The notes below the pieces were generated by a model. That model ran no database searches. It was given only the letters and a program-made list of their open reading frames with translations, and was not told the origin of the DNA. From positions 51,641 to 115,640 of the forward strand of contig NZ_KB892019.1 of the NCBI RefSeq assembly GCF_000373645.1: DNA of 64,000 bases, read 5' to 3'. Shown in pieces: positions 24,689 to 33,449 of the stretch. The first letter of the stretch is position 1; each line of letters opens with the position of its first letter. The position numbers were made by a program, and so were the translations under genes. The stretch comes from Streptomyces sp. ATexAB-D23. Its GTDB lineage: Bacteria; Actinomycetota; Actinomycetes; Streptomycetales; Streptomycetaceae.

Positions 24689-25961
24689 CGTCCGCGATCC
24701 CGGAGGCGTCCTGATGGACCCGCGCCACCGGCACCCCGGCGGCGGCCAGTGCGGCCGTGAGGGCCGGAGCCGGTCCGGCCGCCGGCGTCTCGGGGGCCAG
24801 GGCCAGGAAGGCGTGCGGAGGGACGGCGCTCCCGGGGAGCGGCCGGAGCACCTCGTCCAGGACCCGCAGGGCGCCTCCCGCGCCGTGGACCTCCGGGTGC
24901 GTCGGCAGGACGGTCAGCCACGGCCGCCCGCGCCGGAACGTCTCCAGATACGCCGTGTCGTACGGGGCCGCCCCGGACTCCTCCGGCGGACCGGTCTCCA
25001 GCAGCAGCCGCACCCGCGTGCGGCCCGGTGACAGGGCGTCGATCTCCTGGAGCAGCGCCTTCATCGGGGCCCAGCCCGTACCGGAGGCGATCAGCAGGAT
25101 GTCGGAGGCCGGAGCGTCACCGGGGAGCGTCAGCAGGCCGCGGGGAGCACCGAGCCGGAGCGTGTCGCCCGCCCTCGTCCCGTGCGCCAGCGCGTCGCTC
25201 ACCCCGCCGGCCCGACGGGCTCGTACATGGAATTCGAGTTCGCCGTCCTGGTGGGGGGCCCGCGCCAGGTAGTACGGACGCCAGGCCTGCTCCAGCAGCG
25301 GTGTCTCCAGCGAGGCGTACTGTCCCGCCCGGAAGGGATAGGGCTGCTGCGGCCGTACCCGCAGGACCGCGAGGCCGGGCGCGCGCAGCTCGTGCGCCGT
25401 CACCGTCGCCTCCCAGCTGGAGGGTTCGGCGATCGCGTCATTCTCGCCCCGGACCATCGAGGACACCGCCAGCCGCAGCATCCGCAGCCAGGCGTCCTCC
25501 AGCACACCGTTCCACCGGACCCCCGCACGCGCCCGCAGCGCCTCGACGAGCGCCGCTTCGAACGCGGCGAAGTGCGCCGGGCGCACACCGAGCTTGCGGT
25601 GGTCGCGGCCCAGCTGCGTGAAGCGCTCGGCCACCGCGTCCGTACGGTGCAGATTGCCGATCAGATACCGGAAGGCGACGGCCAGATGGGCCTGCTGGAA
25701 CGCCATCGACTCCGGGAACAGCGACCGCAGATACGGATGCCGGTCGAACAGCGCCCGGTACAGATCCGCGATCAGCTCGTCCAACGGGCCCACCAGAGGC
25801 AGGAACTCCTCGACGAGCAACTGGTCGGCCGTCCCGTCGTACGTCTGCGGGGCGGCGGTACGCCCGCCGGAACTTCCCTCCGGCAGCAGAATGCGTCGTC
25901 GCAGCCGCATCGCGTCGTGCCGCGCGAGCAGTGCGTGATAGTCCTCGCTCGGGGTGTTCAT
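24639..25961 (-). CDS. flavohemoprotein-like globin-reductase (nitric oxide dioxygenase)
   Basis: A 440-residue protein. After about 45 extra residues comes a globin domain (about 48-185): LYRALFDRHPYLRSLFP with a B10-like Tyr, FQQAHLAVAF distal helix and RDHRKLGVRPAHF with the likely haem-ligand His. The ferredoxin-reductase domain follows: FAD site RPYYLARAP and NAD site IASGTGWAPMKALL. Such proteins turn nitric oxide into nitrate, or serve as oxygen-linked reductases. The gene is divergent from the DevR-like regulator, and a GGGCC-N4-GGCCC box lies about 210 bp upstream of its start. Confidence 0.88.
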   Translation of the reverse strand: MNTPSEDYHALLARHDAMRLRRRILLPEGSSGGRTAAPQTYDGTADQLLVEEFLPLVGPLDELIADLYRALFDRHPYLRSLFPESMAFQQAHLAVAFRYLIGNLHRTDAVAERFTQLGRDHRKLGVRPAHFAAFEAALVEALRARAGVRWNGVLEDAWLRMLRLAVSSMVRGENDAIAEPSSWEATVTAHELRAPGLAVLRVRPQQPYPFRAGQYASLETPLLEQAWRPYYLARAPHQDGELEFHVRARRAGGVSDALAHGTRAGDTLRLGAPRGLLTLPGDAPASDILLIASGTGWAPMKALLQEIDALSPGRTRVRLLLETGPPEESGAAPYDTAYLETFRRGRPWLTVLPTHPEVHGAGGALRVLDEVLRPLPGSAVPPHAFLALAPETPAAGPAPALTAALAAAGVPVARVHQDASGIADVTEASAGAARTGCLPV

Positions 25962-26168
25962 GGGCAGGTGACTCCTCGGGACAGCACGGTGGGGGACTTC
26001 CCGGCGGGCGTACGGCGACGGCTGCGGCACCGCGCGGCACGCTCGCCGCGCCGGGCGGCCGGGCCGGCGGGGCGGGTCTCGGCCGCGCAGGGCCGGCCGT
26101 GACGTGGGGACCTGCGGGGCGGCGCCAGTATGGCACCGCGTGCCGCCTGCTGACCGGCCCTGGTCACA

Positions 26169-26182
26169 GGGCCTTTCGGCCC
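26169..26182. promoter_or_regulatory. Dos-box-like operator between flavohemoprotein and response regulator
   Basis: GGGCCTTTCGGCCC. It differs at one position from the mycobacterial DevR box GGGACTTTNGNCCC and shares GGGCC-N4-GGCCC with the boxes at 23848, 23863 and 29231. It is the only clear element I see in this 328-bp divergent gap. Confidence 0.65.
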
Positions 26183-26289
26183 CTTCCGCACAGCGGCCGA
26201 CCGTGCCGCGGAACCCCACCGCCGCCCCGTCCGCGAGCGCCCACATACTGGTTCCGGTCCACCCCGAACCCCGACCGATCGAGCATGGT

Positions 26290-27033
26290 GTGAACGACGA
26301 TCCCGCCCAGCCCCCGAGCAGTACGCCCCCGTCCGGTTCCGCCTCGCCGGTACGCGTCTTCATCCTCGACGACCACGAGGTCGTACGGCGCGGTGTACGC
26401 GATCTGCTGGAGGCCGACGACGGCATCCGGGTCGTCGGCGAGGCCTCCGACGCCCGGGAGGCGCTGGCCCGCGTACCGGCGGTCGCGCCCCAGGTCGCCG
26501 TGCTGGACGTACGGCTCGGCGACGACCGGGACGGGGACCACGCCGGCATCGAGGTGTGCAGGGAACTGCGGGCCCGGATGCCCGGACTGGCCTGTCTGAT
26601 GCTGACGTCGTTCGACGACGACGAGGCGCTGTTCGACGCCATCATGGCCGGGGCGGCCGGTTATGTGCTGAAGCAGATCAACGGGGCCGGTCTGGTCGCC
26701 GCCGTGCACACCGTGGCGTCCGGCACCTCCATGCTGGACCCGCGGACGACCGCCCGCGTGATGGCCCGGCTGCGGGGACCCCAGCAGCCGCCCGCCGCCG
26801 AGGCGTCGGAGCTGGACCGGCTCACCCCCCGGGAGCGGCAGATCCTGGACCTCATCGGTGAGGGGCTCACCAACCGGGAGATCGCCGAGCGCCTCTTCCT
26901 CGCCGAGAAGACGGTCAAGAACCGCATCTCCGCGATCCTCGCCAAACTGGGCGTCGGCCGCCGCATCCAGGCCGCGATGCTCGCCGGCCGGATCCGGGAA
27001 CGCCAGGCGCGACCGCCGGACCCCGGGCGCTGA
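26290..27033 (+). CDS. NarL/FixJ-type response regulator, DevR-like
   Basis: A 247-residue two-component regulator. The receiver domain (about residues 21-140) has acidic residues DD at 27-28, the phosphorylation site Asp73 in VAVLDVRL and a conserved Lys in GYVLKQING. The LuxR-type helix-turn-helix is near residues 183-240 (LTPRERQILDLIGEGLTNREIAERL, KTVKNRISAILAKLGV). The GTG at 26290 is chosen; in-frame sequence continues upstream but reads as non-coding. It faces the two-GAF kinase across a 111-bp convergent gap and is probably its partner. The 26169 box suggests autoregulation. Confidence 0.9.
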   Translation: MNDDPAQPPSSTPPSGSASPVRVFILDDHEVVRRGVRDLLEADDGIRVVGEASDAREALARVPAVAPQVAVLDVRLGDDRDGDHAGIEVCRELRARMPGLACLMLTSFDDDEALFDAIMAGAAGYVLKQINGAGLVAAVHTVASGTSMLDPRTTARVMARLRGPQQPPAAEASELDRLTPRERQILDLIGEGLTNREIAERLFLAEKTVKNRISAILAKLGVGRRIQAAMLAGRIRERQARPPDPGR

Positions 27034-27144
27034 CCGGCGGGGTCGGCCGGGCGGGGTCGGTCAGCGCCCGGGGTCCGGCGGGGCGGGGCCGGCCGGGCGG
27101 GGTCCGTCGAGTGGGGCCGGCCGAGCGGGACCGGTCGAGCAGAG

Positions 27145-28926
27145 TCAGTCGAGCGGGGCGCGCCAGACGATCCGGGTGCCCCCACCGGCCGGCTGCTCGA
27201 CGGCCAGGGTGCCGTCGCACAGCTCGGCCCGCTTGCGCATGTTGGCCAGCCCGCCGCCGCGCTCCGCCCCGGTCCCGGCCGCGGCGCCGCGGTCGTCGGT
27301 CCCGGTCGCGGCCCCGATCCCGGTCCCGTCGTCCGTGACGGTCAGCGTCACCGAGTCGCCGGCGGACAGCACGATGTCGATACGGCTCGCGCGTGCGTGG
27401 CGGGACGCGTTGGACACCGCTTCGGCGGCGACCGCCACGACGTGCTCCGCCAGTTCGTCCGGGACCACGGAGTCCACCGGTCCCTCGATCTGCACGGAGG
27501 GACGGAAACCGAGCGCGCGGGCCGCCGTACGGGCGGTCTCCGCGATCCGGTGCCGCAGCCCGCCGCGGCCCGACCCGTCCGTCGTCCGCAGGTCGAAGAT
27601 GGTCGACCGGACGATCCGTATCGTGGTGTCCAGGTCGTCGACCGCGCGGCTGACGCGTTCGGCGGCCTCCGGGCGGTCCGCGATGGCCCGGGTGGTGCTC
27701 TGGAGCGTCATCCCGGTCGCGAAGAGGCGCTGGATCGCCAGGTCGTGCAGATCGCGGGCGATCCGGTCGCGGTCGTGCATGACGGCGAGCTCCTCGGACT
27801 CCGCCCGCCCGCGGGCCAGTTCGAGCGCGATGGCCGCCTGGTCGGCGAAACCGGACACGAGGGCGACCTCGGTGTCGTCGAACGGCGGACGGCCCACCGG
27901 GCGCCCCAGCCGCAGCGCGCCCATGGCCCCGGTGCCCACCCGCAGCGGCACCGCGACCACCGGGCCCAGGCCCTCCTCGGCCCCGTCGCCGAACGGGTGC
28001 GCACGCGGATCCGTTCGCACATCGGCACAGTGCACCGGCGTCCCGGTACGGGCCGCGAGCCCGGCCAGCGACCCGTGCGCCGGTACGGACAGGCCCCGCA
28101 CCCGGCCGGCGTCACGGCCGTGGGCGACGGCGACGGTGAGACGGGCGTCGAAGGCCGCCGGGGCCGGTGCACCCGGCGGCGACGGGGGCAGCAGGACGGC
28201 GGCCCGGTCGGCGCCCGCGACCTCCATCGCCCGCTCCGCGACCAGGTGCAGCACCTCGTCGGCGTCCGTACCCGAGAGCAGGGCACGGGTGATCTCGCCC
28301 AGCGCCTCCAGGCGTTGTTCCCGGCGGCGGCTCTCCTCGTACATCCGGGCGTTGTCGATGGCGACCCCGGCCGCGATCGACAGGGTGGTCAGCAACGCCT
28401 CGTCGTCCGCGTCGAAGCTCCGCCCGCCCCGCTTCTCGGTGAGGTACAGGTTGCCGAACACCTCGTCGCGCACCCGCACCGGGACGCCGAGGAAGCTGTG
28501 CATCGGCGGGTGGTGGGGCGGGAAGCCGTAGCTGTGCGGGTGACTGCTCAGATCGGCGAGCCGCAGCGGTTGCGGGTGGTGGATGAGCTCGCCGAGGATG
28601 CCGCGCCCGCACGGCGTCTGCCCGATCCGCGCGGTCAGTTCGTCCGGCATGCCGACGGTCAGGAACTCCAGCAGCGTCTGCCCGTCGCCGACGATGCCGA
28701 GCGCCCCGTACTCCGCGTCGGTCAGGGTCACCGAGGCCTCCACGATGCCCCGCAGTACCTCTTGCAGCTCCAGGCCGCGCCCCAGGCTCATCACGGCGTC
28801 CAGCAGGCCGCGCATCCGGTCCGGCGGGCTGGGCCGCGGCCGGCTTCCGGGACCGGAGTCCCCGGCGCCGTGGCCCGTGACGGGGCAGGAGGGGGCTTGG
28901 GGCGCCGGGGACTCTGCGTCTGTCAT
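27145..28926 (-). CDS. two-GAF sensor histidine kinase, DevS/DosT-like
   Basis: A 593-residue cytoplasmic kinase. GAF-A covers about residues 50-200 and GAF-B about 215-375. A HisKA_3 dimerisation helix follows with phospho-acceptor His394 in RIARDLHDLAIQRL, then a HATPase domain (VAAEAVSNASRHARA, DDGTGIG, GGGLANMRKRAELCDG). GAF-A keeps the segment GFPPHHPPMHSFLG (residues 134-147), where DevS and DosT bind haem through a His, so it is probably a haem oxygen, NO or CO sensor. The haem assignment is by memory of the family. The gene is convergent with the regulator. Its start looks onto the box and repeats upstream of ctaD. Confidence 0.9.
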   Translation of the reverse strand: MTDAESPAPQAPSCPVTGHGAGDSGPGSRPRPSPPDRMRGLLDAVMSLGRGLELQEVLRGIVEASVTLTDAEYGALGIVGDGQTLLEFLTVGMPDELTARIGQTPCGRGILGELIHHPQPLRLADLSSHPHSYGFPPHHPPMHSFLGVPVRVRDEVFGNLYLTEKRGGRSFDADDEALLTTLSIAAGVAIDNARMYEESRRREQRLEALGEITRALLSGTDADEVLHLVAERAMEVAGADRAAVLLPPSPPGAPAPAAFDARLTVAVAHGRDAGRVRGLSVPAHGSLAGLAARTGTPVHCADVRTDPRAHPFGDGAEEGLGPVVAVPLRVGTGAMGALRLGRPVGRPPFDDTEVALVSGFADQAAIALELARGRAESEELAVMHDRDRIARDLHDLAIQRLFATGMTLQSTTRAIADRPEAAERVSRAVDDLDTTIRIVRSTIFDLRTTDGSGRGGLRHRIAETARTAARALGFRPSVQIEGPVDSVVPDELAEHVVAVAAEAVSNASRHARASRIDIVLSAGDSVTLTVTDDGTGIGAATGTDDRGAAAGTGAERGGGLANMRKRAELCDGTLAVEQPAGGGTRIVWRAPLD

Positions 28927-29144
28927 CGGGGCGCCGCTCTCTGGGTCCGTATGCCGTAGGCCGGGTCATCGCTCACCGGCTCACAGCGGAGCTGGGACCG
29001 GTCCACGGGCGGTCAGTTTACGGCAGCCGCCGCGGGCGCGGCCCGGCGGCGGGGGCCGACGCACGCGCTGTCGCGGGCCCTGCGGGCGACCACCGAAGGC
29101 GTCCCCCGCAGGGGCTGGGCAGGCCGCCGTAGGCCTCCCGCACG

Positions 29145-29218
29145 GGGACCGCCCCCGCTCGTTGCCCGCCCCGCCCGCGCCGGGACCGCCCCCGCTCGTC
29201 GCCCGCGCCGCCCCCGCC
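29145..29218. repeat. 37-bp tandem duplication in the kinase-ctaD gap
   Basis: Two adjacent 37-bp units share 34 positions; the first 18 bp (GGGACCGCCCCCGCTCGT) are identical. They lie in the 553-bp gap 28927-29479, which is very rich in C and G and has further degenerate CCGAAGGTGTCCCCCGG-like copies at about 29095, 29249 and 29271. Open frames through this gap look like composition artefacts. Confidence 0.7.
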
Positions 29219-29230
29219 GCGCCCGCGCCA

Positions 29231-29244
29231 GGGCCGACCGGCCC
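29231..29244. promoter_or_regulatory. Dos-box-like operator upstream of ctaD and the kinase
   Basis: GGGCCGACCGGCCC, the fourth copy of GGGCC-N4-GGCCC. It lies about 305 bp from the kinase start and 236 bp before ctaD. Confidence 0.5.
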
Positions 29245-29346
29245 CGGCCGAGGGTGCCCCCCGGCCCCCGCCGAAGGTGTCCCCCGGCCCGGCCCCGCGG
29301 TGCCCCTCGGCCCCTGGAGACCGCCCTGCGCCGCGGCCAGCATGGT

Positions 29347-29399
29347 GCGGCCGGGAAGGCCGGCTCTGTCCCCCGCATGAAATCGGCCTTCCCGGCCGC
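29347..29399. repeat. 16-bp perfect inverted repeat upstream of ctaD
   Basis: Arms GCGGCCGGGAAGGCCG (29347-29362) and its exact complement (29384-29399) around a 21-nt loop. It abuts and shares two bases with the longer palindrome at 29398-29443. Confidence 0.85.
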
Positions 29400-29443
29400 G
29401 TCCCCGTCCCGCCGTCCCGCCCGGGACGGCGGGACGGGGACGC
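29398..29443. repeat. 46-bp near-perfect palindrome in the ctaD leader
   Basis: Perfect 22-bp arms (29398-29419 and 29422-29443) with only CC between them; the core reads CGTCCCGCCCGGGACG. The right arm ends 36 nt before the ctaD start. As RNA it would be an extremely stable hairpin next to the ribosome site; as DNA a possible cruciform or a target for a regulator. Confidence 0.85.
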
Positions 29444-29479
29444 GCTCGGAGAACCGCACGAGCTGGAGGACACGGTCCG

Positions 29480-31225
29480 GTGGACGCAACGGAATCGCAG
29501 GGTGGCAAGGCCGCTCCCGCACAGGGCCCCAAGCCCCCCGACGGCCCGCACCCCGGGCTCCGGCCGGCCGGGGCCGAACCGCCGGCGCCGCGCGACCGCT
29601 CGGGCCGGCCCTCGCGCGGACGCCTCGTCGTCTCGTGGCTCACCACGACCGACCACAAGCAGATCGGCAGCCTCTATCTCGTCACCGCTTTCGCGTTCTT
29701 CCTGATCGGCGGTGTGATGGCACTGGTCATGCGCGCCGAACTCGCCAGGCCCGGCACGCAGATCGTTTCCAACGAGCAGTTCAACCAGGCATTCACCATG
29801 CACGGTTCGGTCATGCTGCTGCTGTTCGCGATGCCTCTGTTCACCGGGTTCGCCAACTGGCTGATGCCGCTCCAGATCGGCGCACCGGACGTGGCTTTCC
29901 CGCGCCTGAACATGCTGGCCTTCTGGCTGTTCCTGTTCGGTTCGCTGATCGCCGCGGGTGGATTTCTCACACCGCAGGGAGCGGCGGACTTCGGCTGGTT
30001 CGCCTACGCCCCGCTCTCCGACGCCACGCATTCCCCTGGCGCCGGCGCGGACATGTGGATCATGGGTGTGGCGCTGTCCGGCTTCGGGTCCATTCTCGGG
30101 GCGGTCAATTTCATCACCACCATCATCTGCATGCGTGCCCCCGGAATGACCATGTTCCGCATGCCGATCTTCACCTGGAACGTGCTGCTGACCGCGCTGC
30201 TCATCCTGCTGGTGTTCCCGGTCCTCGCCGCTGCGCTGTTCGCGCTGGAGATGGACCGAAAATTCGGTTCGCACATCTTCGACCCGGCCAACGGGGGCGC
30301 GCTGCTGTGGCAGCACCTCTTCTGGTTCTTCGGCCATCCGGAGGTCTACGTCCTCGCCCTGCCCTTCTTCGGCATCGTCTCCGAGGTCGTTCCGGTCTTC
30401 TCCCGGAAGCCGATGTTCGGCTATGTCGGACTGATCGCCGCGACGATATCCATAGCCGGTCTCTCCGTCACCGTATGGGCGCACCACATGTACGTGACCG
30501 GTGGGGTGCTGCTGCCCTTTTTCGCCTTCATGACGTTCCTGATCGCCGTGCCGACCGGAGTGAAGTTCTTCAACTGGATCGGCACGATGTGGAAGGGATC
30601 GCTGTCCTTCGAGACGCCGATGCTGTGGGCCACCGGATTCCTGGTCACCTTCCTCTTCGGTGGCCTGACCGGTGTCATCCTGGCGTCACCACCGCTGGAT
30701 TTCCACGTCTCCGACTCCTACTTCGTGGTCGCCCACTTCCACTACACGCTCTTCGGCACGGTGGTGTACGCGATGTTCGCCGGATTCCATTTCTGGTGGC
30801 CCAAGTTCACCGGGAAGATGCTCGACGAACGCCTCGGGAAAATCACCTTCTGGGTGCTGACCGCCGGATTCCACCTCACCTTCCTCGTACAGCACTGGCT
30901 GGGTGCCGAGGGAATGCCCCGCCGTTACGCCGACTACCTCGCCGCCGACGGCTTCACCGCCCTCAACACCGTGTCCACCGTCGGCTCGTTCCTGCTGGGC
31001 CTGTCGTTCCTGCCCTTCTTCTACAACGTCTGGAAGACCTCCCAGTACGGCAGGAAGGTGGAGGCCGACGACCCCTGGGGGTACGGCCGCTCGCTGGAGT
31101 GGGCCACGTCGTGCCCGCCGCCCCGGCACAACTTCACGTCACTGCCCCGCATCCGCAGCGAGTCCCCGGCGTTCGACCTGCATCACCCGGAGATCGCCGG
31201 GACCATCCCCGCCGCCCCGCACTGA
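29480..31225 (+). CDS. ctaD: cytochrome c oxidase subunit I
   Basis: A 581-residue aa3-type haem-copper oxidase subunit I. It has 12 membrane helices, after an unusually long polar N-terminus of about 45 residues rich in Pro and Gly. Ligands are visible: FTMHGSVM for low-spin haem a, WFFGHPEVYVLALP for CuB with the His-Tyr crosslink, VWAHHMYVTG for CuB, and VVAHFHYTLFG for haem a3 and haem a. No subunit II, III or IV gene is adjacent, so this is a separate, probably second, copy. The GTG has a GGAGG site. Location beside DevS/DevR-like genes and a box suggests oxygen-responsive expression. Confidence 0.93.
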   Translation: MDATESQGGKAAPAQGPKPPDGPHPGLRPAGAEPPAPRDRSGRPSRGRLVVSWLTTTDHKQIGSLYLVTAFAFFLIGGVMALVMRAELARPGTQIVSNEQFNQAFTMHGSVMLLLFAMPLFTGFANWLMPLQIGAPDVAFPRLNMLAFWLFLFGSLIAAGGFLTPQGAADFGWFAYAPLSDATHSPGAGADMWIMGVALSGFGSILGAVNFITTIICMRAPGMTMFRMPIFTWNVLLTALLILLVFPVLAAALFALEMDRKFGSHIFDPANGGALLWQHLFWFFGHPEVYVLALPFFGIVSEVVPVFSRKPMFGYVGLIAATISIAGLSVTVWAHHMYVTGGVLLPFFAFMTFLIAVPTGVKFFNWIGTMWKGSLSFETPMLWATGFLVTFLFGGLTGVILASPPLDFHVSDSYFVVAHFHYTLFGTVVYAMFAGFHFWWPKFTGKMLDERLGKITFWVLTAGFHLTFLVQHWLGAEGMPRRYADYLAADGFTALNTVSTVGSFLLGLSFLPFFYNVWKTSQYGRKVEADDPWGYGRSLEWATSCPPPRHNFTSLPRIRSESPAFDLHHPEIAGTIPAAPH

Positions 31226-31265
31226 ACCGCCGTCCCCGCGGCCGTCCTGAGGAGAGTGCCGTCCC

Positions 31266-31598
31266 ATGTCCCACGGTGTTCTGGCACTGGGAATCACCGC
31301 CGTCTGCCTGGCGGGCAACGTCTGGTACCTGCCGGCCTGCGTCGACCTGCGGGCGGGCCCGGACCGCCCGCGCTCCCGGCGGGCGGCGGCCGGCGCCGTA
31401 CTGACCGGCTGGGCGTCCGCCGCCCTGACGGCGCTGCTCCTGCTGACCCCCGCACCGCTCGCCGCGGTCGCGGTGACCGCGACCGCGGGCGCCGCCGCCA
31501 TGGGGTGCCTGGGTGTCGTGGCGGGGCTGCGGCGCAGGGAGGAGCGCCGTGAGACCGCGGCCCTCACGGCGGCCTTCGGTTCCACCCGCACCCCGTGA
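31266..31598 (+). CDS. small membrane protein downstream of ctaD
   Basis: A 110-residue protein with three hydrophobic segments, about residues 3-22, 40-60 and 66-88. A charged tail rich in Arg and Glu ends it. It follows ctaD by 40 nt on the same strand with a GAGGAG about 11 nt before the ATG, so it is probably cotranscribed. I do not recognise a family. It may be an accessory of this oxidase, by position only. Confidence 0.65.
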   Translation: MSHGVLALGITAVCLAGNVWYLPACVDLRAGPDRPRSRRAAAGAVLTGWASAALTALLLLTPAPLAAVAVTATAGAAAMGCLGVVAGLRRREERRETAALTAAFGSTRTP

Positions 31599-31644
31599 TC
31601 CGGCGGTCCGGGGGCGGCGTCACGCGCGCCCCCGGACCCCGGCG

Positions 31645-33162
31645 TCACCAGCGCACGGCGTCCAGCGCGTCCACCACACCGGCCCCGTAGAAGCCGTTGT
31701 GGTTCCTGCCGCCCTCGCAGACCGCGTCGACCTCGCCGTCACCGTCGATGTCGTACGGCGCGCCGCACGCCTTCGCGTCCGCCTCCAGCGTCAGCAGCGC
31801 CTTGACCACGGCGGGCGACGCGTACGGGTGCTTCGACTTGATCAGCGCCACGACGCCCGCGACATGCGGGGACGCCATCGACGTACCGGCCTTGTAGCCG
31901 TACGCGCCGCCCGGCAGCGTCGAGAGGATCAGACCGCTCGTCGCCGGCGGCTGTGGCGTCTGGTAGACCGTCGAGTCCCCGCCGGGCGCCGCCACGTCGA
32001 TGACCCCGTTCCCGTAGTTCGAGTACGAGGCCTTCAGGCCCTTCGCGCCCGTCGCCGAGACCGTCACCACGCCCGGCAGCATCGTCGGGATGTCGGGGCA
32101 CTGCTTCGGGTCGACGGTCCGGTCGGCCGTGGTGGTGTCGTTCGGGCTGGTCGAGTCCTCGACGGTGTCCGCCGCCAGGTCCTCGGCGGAGTTGCCCGCG
32201 GCGGCGACGTTGACCGCGCCCCTGCGCTCGGCGTACCGGGTGGCCCGCGCGACGGCCTCGACCAGGGCGCCCTGGTCGGGGTCGTCCTTGCAGTTGTACA
32301 TCCACGGGTCGGTGTAATAGCTGTTGTTCGTCACGTCCACGCCGTGCTCGGCCGCCCAGACGAAGCCGCAGACGACGGCCTCGGTGTAGAAGAAGCCGTC
32401 CGGGTTGCCCACCTTGATGCCGGCGACCTTCACGCCCGGCGCCACGCCCGTCACGCCGACGCCGTTCTTCGCCGCCGCGATGGTGCCCGCCACATGGGTG
32501 CCGTGGTCGCTCTCGCCGGCCTTCGGACGCCAGGCGCCCTCCGTCGTGTCCGGGGTGCCCGACACACAGTTCGCGGAGGCCGCCCGGTCGAAGTTCGGCG
32601 CGAGGTCCGGGTGCGTGTCGTCGACCCCGGTGTCGATGACCGCGACCGTCACCTTCCGGCTGCCCAGCGACTTCTGGTGCGCCTTGTCCGCCTTGATGGC
32701 GGGCAGGTCCCACTGGAGCGGCTCCATGGGGTCCTGGCCGGCTGTCGCCTTCGCCGCCGCGGCCCGCTCCTGCTCGGCCGTCAGCGGCTGGTCCACCCCG
32801 ATGTCCTTGGTGGCCTGCGGCACGATCGGGTTGGTACGGGTGGCGCCCGCCGACAGGACGCCTCTGACCCGGCGGACCGTCTTCGCGAAGTCCGGGTTCC
32901 GCGAGTGGACGACGATGACACCGATCCGGTCGTAGGCGGTCACCACCGTGCCGCCGGCCCGCTCTATCGCCTCGCGCACCTGCCCGGCGGTGCCGGCACC
33001 GCCCTGCGTGTTGACCACGTACGAAAGCTTCGGGCCGTCCGCCGGTGCCGTCGCCGTCGCGGCGGAGGCGGCGCCCGTCGGCAGGAAGCCGAGCGAGGCG
33101 GTGAGGGCCAATCCGACGGGCAGCGTCAGTGCGCGCGTCCGCCTGGATCCCAGATGAGCCAT
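31645..33162 (-). CDS. secreted S8 family (subtilisin-like) serine protease
   Basis: A 505-residue preproprotein. A Sec signal peptide occupies about residues 1-34 (LPVGLALTASLGFLPTGAASA). An inhibitor-I9-like propeptide (YVVNTQGGAGTAGQVREAIERAGGTVVTAYDRIGV region) follows to about residue 120, and then the catalytic domain. The triad is Asp177 in VIDTGVDD, His220 in SDHGTHVAG and Ser428 in GTSMASPHVAG, with oxyanion Asn324 in AAGNSA. Six cysteines suggest disulfides. No C-terminal anchor is visible, so it is released. Confidence 0.93.
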   Translation of the reverse strand: MAHLGSRRTRALTLPVGLALTASLGFLPTGAASAATATAPADGPKLSYVVNTQGGAGTAGQVREAIERAGGTVVTAYDRIGVIVVHSRNPDFAKTVRRVRGVLSAGATRTNPIVPQATKDIGVDQPLTAEQERAAAAKATAGQDPMEPLQWDLPAIKADKAHQKSLGSRKVTVAVIDTGVDDTHPDLAPNFDRAASANCVSGTPDTTEGAWRPKAGESDHGTHVAGTIAAAKNGVGVTGVAPGVKVAGIKVGNPDGFFYTEAVVCGFVWAAEHGVDVTNNSYYTDPWMYNCKDDPDQGALVEAVARATRYAERRGAVNVAAAGNSAEDLAADTVEDSTSPNDTTTADRTVDPKQCPDIPTMLPGVVTVSATGAKGLKASYSNYGNGVIDVAAPGGDSTVYQTPQPPATSGLILSTLPGGAYGYKAGTSMASPHVAGVVALIKSKHPYASPAVVKALLTLEADAKACGAPYDIDGDGEVDAVCEGGRNHNGFYGAGVVDALDAVRW

Positions 33163-33449
33163 GGGGTCTCCACATCATCCGTGCCAGTCGACCGGACACG
33201 GGCCGTGTCCGGTCGCGTACATGACGAGTGAAGCTATCGCCGTTCATCCCGGCACATCAATCGAATCCTGCGAACACGTGCCCGGCGAAGCGCCCGAAGG
33301 AGTGATCCGGAGAAGGCGCGCGCCGTGGTGAACCGCTTCGCCTCGCGCCGCGTGCCGTTGTCAGGGGAAGCGCACCACCACCCCCGATCACGAGGTTCAC
33401 AGTGAAATCCACCGTCCCCACCACCGCACCCGCGTCGCGAGGAGAATCC

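Noticed and set aside
26104..26289. Longer N-terminus for the DevR-like regulator
   Set aside because: The frame is open upstream, but it would run through the operator box at 26169 and the added residues look like translated intergenic DNA.
29018..30487. Long open frame antisense to ctaD
   Set aside because: High-GC third-position bias opens the opposite frames; the protein is repetitive charged sequence with no domain, while the plus strand encodes an unmistakable oxidase subunit. The same applies to the other long antisense frames in the window.
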